Part shown: in pieces, positions 60,666 through 64,000 of the stretch | Layout: each line of letters begins with the position of its first letter | Numbering within the stretch: position 1 is the stretch's first letter | DNA from: Fusobacterium ulcerans | GTDB taxonomy: Bacteria; Fusobacteriota; Fusobacteriia; Fusobacteriales; Fusobacteriaceae | Assembly (NCBI RefSeq): GCF_003019675.1 | Contig: NZ_CP028105.1 | Span: 1,814,282 to 1,878,281, forward strand | Direction of reading: 5' to 3' | Length of the DNA: 64,000 nucleotides | Made by a program: the position numbers and the translations under genes | Notes under the pieces: model-generated | Seen by the model: only the letters and a program-made list of their open reading frames with translations | What the model was told of the DNA's origin: nothing | Databases searched by the model: none

Positions 60666-61658
60666 ATGGAATTTAAAAGTGTAGGAATCAAAGGAATGGG
60701 ATATTATGTTCCAGAAAGAATTATGTCTAACTTTGATTTCGAGAAGATATTAGATACTAGTGATGAGTGGATAAGAACAATGACAGGAGTAGAGGAAAGA
60801 AGATTTGCAGCTCCTGAAGAAGCAACTTCTGATCTTTGTGTAAAAGCAGCTGAAAAAGCACTGAAAGTTGCAGGAATGACTATAGAAGATATAGACATGA
60901 TAATTGTAGCCACAGTTACACCAGACTACCCTGTTCAAAGTGCAGCTTGTCTTGTACAGCATAAAATGGGAGCAAGAAATGTACCATCATTTGATGTAAA
61001 TGCTGCATGTAGTGGATTTATATACTCACTTACAATAGCAGGATCAATGATAAGAAGTGGGATATATAAAAATGTTTTAGTAATTGGAGCAGAAGTTCTT
61101 TCAAGAATACTTGATATGACTAATAGAAGTAACTGTATCCTTTTTGGAGATGGAGCAGCGGCAGCTGTAGTATCTGAAGTAGAGGAAGGATATGGAATGC
61201 TTTCTACATACCTTGGAGCAGAAGGAGAGGACAATTATGTTCTTAAAATACCAGCAGGAGGAAGTAAAAAACCTAATGATGCTGAAACAATAGCAAATAG
61301 AGAGAATTTTCTTGTAATGAAAGGACCGGAAGTTTTCAAATTTGCTGTACACGCTCTTCCATCAGCAACAAACAAAGCTTTAAAAATAGCAAATGTAAAA
61401 TCTGAAGAGTTAAAAATGATATTTCCACATCAGGCTAATGTAAGAATAATAGAATCAGCAGCTAAAAGAATTCATGTGCCTATGGATAAATTCTATATGA
61501 ATATTCAAAGATATGGAAATACTTCAGCAGCTTCTGTAGGAATTGCTTTAGGAGAAGCGTTAGAAAAAGGAATGCTTCAAAAAGGAGATTTAATTGCTCT
61601 TACAGGATTCGGTGCTGGACTTACTTATGGGTCAATCGTAATGAAATGGGCTTATTAA
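60666..61658 (+). CDS. fabH: beta-ketoacyl-ACP synthase III
   Basis: A 330-residue FabH, the initiating condensing enzyme of fatty acid synthesis. The catalytic triad is Cys115 in NAACSGF, His in FPHQANVRI and Asn in YGNTSAAS. It is translated from ATG 60666 after AGGAGG and is coupled to plsX. Confidence 0.97.
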   Translation: MEFKSVGIKGMGYYVPERIMSNFDFEKILDTSDEWIRTMTGVEERRFAAPEEATSDLCVKAAEKALKVAGMTIEDIDMIIVATVTPDYPVQSAACLVQHKMGARNVPSFDVNAACSGFIYSLTIAGSMIRSGIYKNVLVIGAEVLSRILDMTNRSNCILFGDGAAAAVVSEVEEGYGMLSTYLGAEGEDNYVLKIPAGGSKKPNDAETIANRENFLVMKGPEVFKFAVHALPSATNKALKIANVKSEELKMIFPHQANVRIIESAAKRIHVPMDKFYMNIQRYGNTSAASVGIALGEALEKGMLQKGDLIALTGFGAGLTYGSIVMKWAY

Positions 61659-61661
61659 TTA

Positions 61662-61690
61662 TTGACATATTTTGAATGCTGTGATATATT
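61662..61690 (+). promoter_or_regulatory. promoter before fabD
   Basis: TTGACA (61662-61667), 17-nt spacer, TATATT (61685-61690), just after the fabH stop. It gives fabD-acpP-fabF an extra start point. Confidence 0.75.
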
Positions 61691-61724
61691 AAAAAAACAG
61701 GTGTAATTAATAAGGGGGCTTTTT

Positions 61725-62639
61725 ATGTCAAAAATTGCTTTTGTATTTCCAGGACAGGGAACACAATATGTGGGAATGGGAAAAGAACTTTATGAGAACA
61801 GTGAACTGGCAAAAAAAGAATTTGACAGTCTGTTTTCAAAGCTTGATTTTGATCTTAAGACAGTAATGTTTGAAGGACCAGAAGAAGCATTGAAAGAAAC
61901 AAAAAATACTCAACCGGCTATCGTTTCTATGAGCCTTATACTTACAAAATTATTAGAAGCTAAAGGGGTAAAACCTGATTATGTTGCTGGACACTCAGTT
62001 GGGGAATATGCAGCTTTTGGAGCAGCAGGATATTTGAGCACAGAAGATACAGTAAAACTTACAAGTGCAAGAGGAAAATTTATGAATGATACAGCTGTAA
62101 AAGTAAATGGTGGAATGGCTGCAATCATTGGACTTGACTCAGAAAAAATAAAAGAAGTATTAACAAATGTTGAAGGAATAGTAGAAGCAGTAAACTTTAA
62201 TGAACCAAACCAGACAGTAATAGCTGGTCAAAAAGATGCTATTGAAAGAGCATGCACAGCTTTAAAAGAAGCTGGAGCAAGAAGAGCAATGCCTTTAGCA
62301 GTATCTGGTCCTTTCCATTCTTCTCTAATGAAAGAAGCTGGAGAGAAATTAAAAGAAGAAGCAGAAAAATATACTTTCCAAATGACAGATGTAAAGCTTG
62401 TAGCTAATACTACAGCTGATACTTTAAACAGTATTGAAGATATAAAAAATGAGATATATGCTCAAAGTTTTGGACCAGTAAAATGGGTAGATACTGTAAA
62501 AAAATTAAAATCTGAGGGAGTAACAAAAATTTATGAAATTGGTCCTGGTAAAGTATTGGCGGGGCTTGTGAAAAAAATCGACAAGGAAATAGAAATAAAA
62601 AATATAGAAAAACTTGAAGATTTGGAAAATTTAATGTAA
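61725..62639 (+). CDS. fabD: malonyl-CoA:ACP transacylase
   Basis: A 304-residue FabD, which loads malonyl groups onto ACP. The active Ser is Ser91 in the GHSVGEYAA motif, with the catalytic His in VSGPFHSSLM and the opening FVFPGQGTQ motif. It is preceded by AGGGGG and its own promoter. Normal length. Confidence 0.97.
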   Translation: MSKIAFVFPGQGTQYVGMGKELYENSELAKKEFDSLFSKLDFDLKTVMFEGPEEALKETKNTQPAIVSMSLILTKLLEAKGVKPDYVAGHSVGEYAAFGAAGYLSTEDTVKLTSARGKFMNDTAVKVNGGMAAIIGLDSEKIKEVLTNVEGIVEAVNFNEPNQTVIAGQKDAIERACTALKEAGARRAMPLAVSGPFHSSLMKEAGEKLKEEAEKYTFQMTDVKLVANTTADTLNSIEDIKNEIYAQSFGPVKWVDTVKKLKSEGVTKIYEIGPGKVLAGLVKKIDKEIEIKNIEKLEDLENLM

Positions 62640-62684
62640 AATCTAAGTATAATGCATAGATAAAGAATTTTAAGGAGGAAAAAA

Positions 62685-62909
62685 ATGTTAGATAAAATAA
62701 GAGAAATCGTAGTAGAACAATTAGGGGTTGACGCTGAACAAGTAACTCCAGAGGCTAACTTCGTAGAAGATTTAGGAGCAGATTCACTAGATACAGTTGA
62801 ATTAATAATGGCTTTTGAAGAAGAATTCGATGTAGAAATTCCTGATACAGATGCTGAAAAAATCAAAACTGTACAAGACGTTATGGATTACATTGAAGCA
62901 AAAAGATAA
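62685..62909 (+). CDS. acpP: acyl carrier protein
   Basis: A 74-residue, very acidic ACP. The phosphopantetheine attachment site is Ser34 in [10 protein letters not shown]. Ribosome site AGGAGG precedes the ATG. It lies between fabD and fabF, the usual order. Confidence 0.98.
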   Translation: MLDKIREIVVEQLGVDAEQVTPEANFVEDLGADSLDTVELIMAFEEEFDVEIPDTDAEKIKTVQDVMDYIEAKR

Positions 62910-62929
62910 GAAAATCTAATATATTAAGA

Positions 62930-62953
62930 AACGGGGTATGAATGTACCCCGTT
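62930..62953 (+). promoter_or_regulatory. GC-rich hairpin between acpP and fabF
   Basis: AACGGGGTA and TACCCCGTT form a perfect 9-bp stem with a 6-nt loop but no T tract. It may stabilise the abundant acpP mRNA or act as a partial terminator or processing site. Confidence 0.65.
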
Positions 62954-62991
62954 CCTTATATATAGTATAATTATAAAGTAGAGGTGAGAGT

Positions 62992-64000
62992 GTGAAAAGA
63001 GTAGTAGTTACTGGACTTGGATTAATAACTGCGTTGGGGACTGGTTTAGAAAAAAGTTGGAAAAAAATATTAGCAGGAGAAACTGGAGTAGGGCTTATAG
63101 AGTCATATGATACTACAGATATGCCTGTTAAAATAGCAGCTGAAGTAAAAGATTTTGATCCATTAGAATTTGGAATTGAAAAAAAAGAAGTTAAAAAATT
63201 GGCAAGAAACACTCAATTTGCTATCGCTGCAACTAAAATGGCATTGGCAGATTCTGGTCTTGTTATAGATGAAAATAATTGTGAAGATGTAGGAGTAATT
63301 GTTTCTTCTGGTATTGGAGGAATAGAAATATTCGAAGGACAACATCAGACTATGCTTGAAAAGGGAGTAAAAAGAATATCTCCTTTTACTATACCTGGAA
63401 TGATATCTAACATGGCAGCAGGAAATATAGGGATATATTTTGGTGCAAAAGGACCAAATAAATCTATAGTTACAGCTTGTGCAGCAGGAACTCATTCGGT
63501 TGGGGATGCTTTTGAAATGATAAAAACAGGAAGAGCTAAAGTGATGATAGCTGGAGGAACTGAAGCTTCTATTACTCCATTTGCAATGAATGCTTTTGCT
63601 AACATGAAGGCACTATCTACTAGAAATGATGAGCCTCAAAAAGCTTCAAGACCATTCTCAGCAGACAGAGACGGATTTGTAATGGGAGAAGGAGCTGGAA
63701 TTCTTATTCTTGAAGAATTAGAATCAGCTAAAGCAAGAGGAGCAAAAATATATGCTGAAGTAGTAGGGTATGGAGAAACTTGTGATGCATATCATATAAC
63801 TGCACCAGCTGATGGTGGAGAGGGAGCTGCAAGAGCTTTCAAAATGGCATTAAAAGAGGGAGACATTGATTTAAATGATGTTGACTATATAAATGCACAT
63901 GGAACATCTACACCTGCAAATGATAAAAATGAAACTATGGCAATAAAAACTGTATTTGGTGAAAGAGCTAAAGAACTTTTAGTTTCTTCTACTAAGGGAG
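62992..64000 (+). CDS. fabF: beta-ketoacyl-ACP synthase II (partial)
   Basis: The first 336 residues of FabF, the chain-elongating condensing enzyme; the right window edge cuts the gene. It starts at GTG 62992 after GAGGTGAGA. The opening is VVVTGLGLITALG, the catalytic Cys163 is in TACAAGTHS, and the first catalytic His is in NAHGTSTPAND. A TATAAT box at 62965-62970 may give it some independent expression. Confidence 0.96.
   Translation, partial: MKRVVVTGLGLITALGTGLEKSWKKILAGETGVGLIESYDTTDMPVKIAAEVKDFDPLEFGIEKKEVKKLARNTQFAIAATKMALADSGLVIDENNCEDVGVIVSSGIGGIEIFEGQHQTMLEKGVKRISPFTIPGMISNMAAGNIGIYFGAKGPNKSIVTACAAGTHSVGDAFEMIKTGRAKVMIAGGTEASITPFAMNAFANMKALSTRNDEPQKASRPFSADRDGFVMGEGAGILILEELESAKARGAKIYAEVVGYGETCDAYHITAPADGGEGAARAFKMALKEGDIDLNDVDYINAHGTSTPANDKNETMAIKTVFGERAKELLVSSTKG

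Overview
The window looks like a chromosomal segment of a Fusobacterium, most likely a species near F. varium, F. ulcerans or F. mortiferum. The reasons are the very AT-rich DNA, A/T-ending codons, strong AGGAGG ribosome binding sites, a fusobacterial-type methionine gamma-lyase, a phospho-alpha-glucosidase (GH4) behind a PTS gene, and many sodium-coupled amino-acid carriers. There is no rRNA, tRNA, prophage, transposase or CRISPR array. The species assignment is inference.

Layout. 1-1.9 kb: end of a PTS EIICB gene and a GH4 6-phospho-glycosidase. 1.9-4.6 kb (minus): an HcxA/GldA-type dehydrogenase, a YkvI-type transporter, and a self-contained unit for a 34-residue hydrophobic peptide. 4.8-9.7 kb: an exported flavodoxin behind a MerR-type promoter, a membrane metallophosphoesterase, and a PLD-helicase-DUF3427 protein. 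10-12.5 kb: glutaminase and an AGCS symporter. 12.7-19.4 kb: a sugar locus (ROK regulator, BadF-type kinase, glycosidase-like TIM barrel, Rbs-type ABC importer). 19.4-22.8 kb: a HutP-family protein, then a leader with duplicated UAG-rich blocks and a terminator, then a TrpXYZ-like ABC operon. 22.8-29.1 kb: Mrp ATPase, exported EEP phosphatase, and methionine gamma-lyase plus an NhaC-type carrier divergent from a MocR regulator. 29.1-38.3 kb: kdpFABC (minus) with a leader that contains an extra 26-residue membrane peptide. Opposite it, a c-di-AMP (ydaO) riboswitch leads an operon of histidine kinase, two receivers without DNA-binding domains, and a KdpD truncated to its cytoplasmic sensor half. 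38.3-40.5 kb (minus): M23 peptidase and MATE transporter. 40.6-44.4 kb: FMN riboswitch and ribH-ribD-ribE-ribBA. 44.4-50.3 kb: pseudouridine synthase, RNase HII with a clamp-motif-like extension, YraN, zinc ribbon, ComF-type protein, an unknown acidic protein, tpiA and gpmI. 50.5-56.1 kb: a duplicated [NhaC-type carrier + small exported protein] unit followed by gltS. 56.5-64 kb: LysR regulator, ychF, and the yceD-rpmF-plsX-fabH-fabD-acpP-fabF cluster, cut by the window edge.

How it fits together. Most of the window is nutrient and ion homeostasis of an amino-acid-fermenting anaerobe: sodium-linked glutamate, glutamine and methionine handling, riboswitch-controlled riboflavin synthesis, potassium import, and membrane lipid synthesis. 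The most unusual parts are regulatory. They are a HutP-like protein beside a UAG-repeat attenuator on an amino-acid-type ABC operon, a c-di-AMP riboswitch gating a signalling operon with no visible transcription-factor output, and a family of small exported proteins placed exactly 53 nt upstream of two unrelated carriers.

All calls come from reading the sequence and recalling protein families. No database search or folding program was run.
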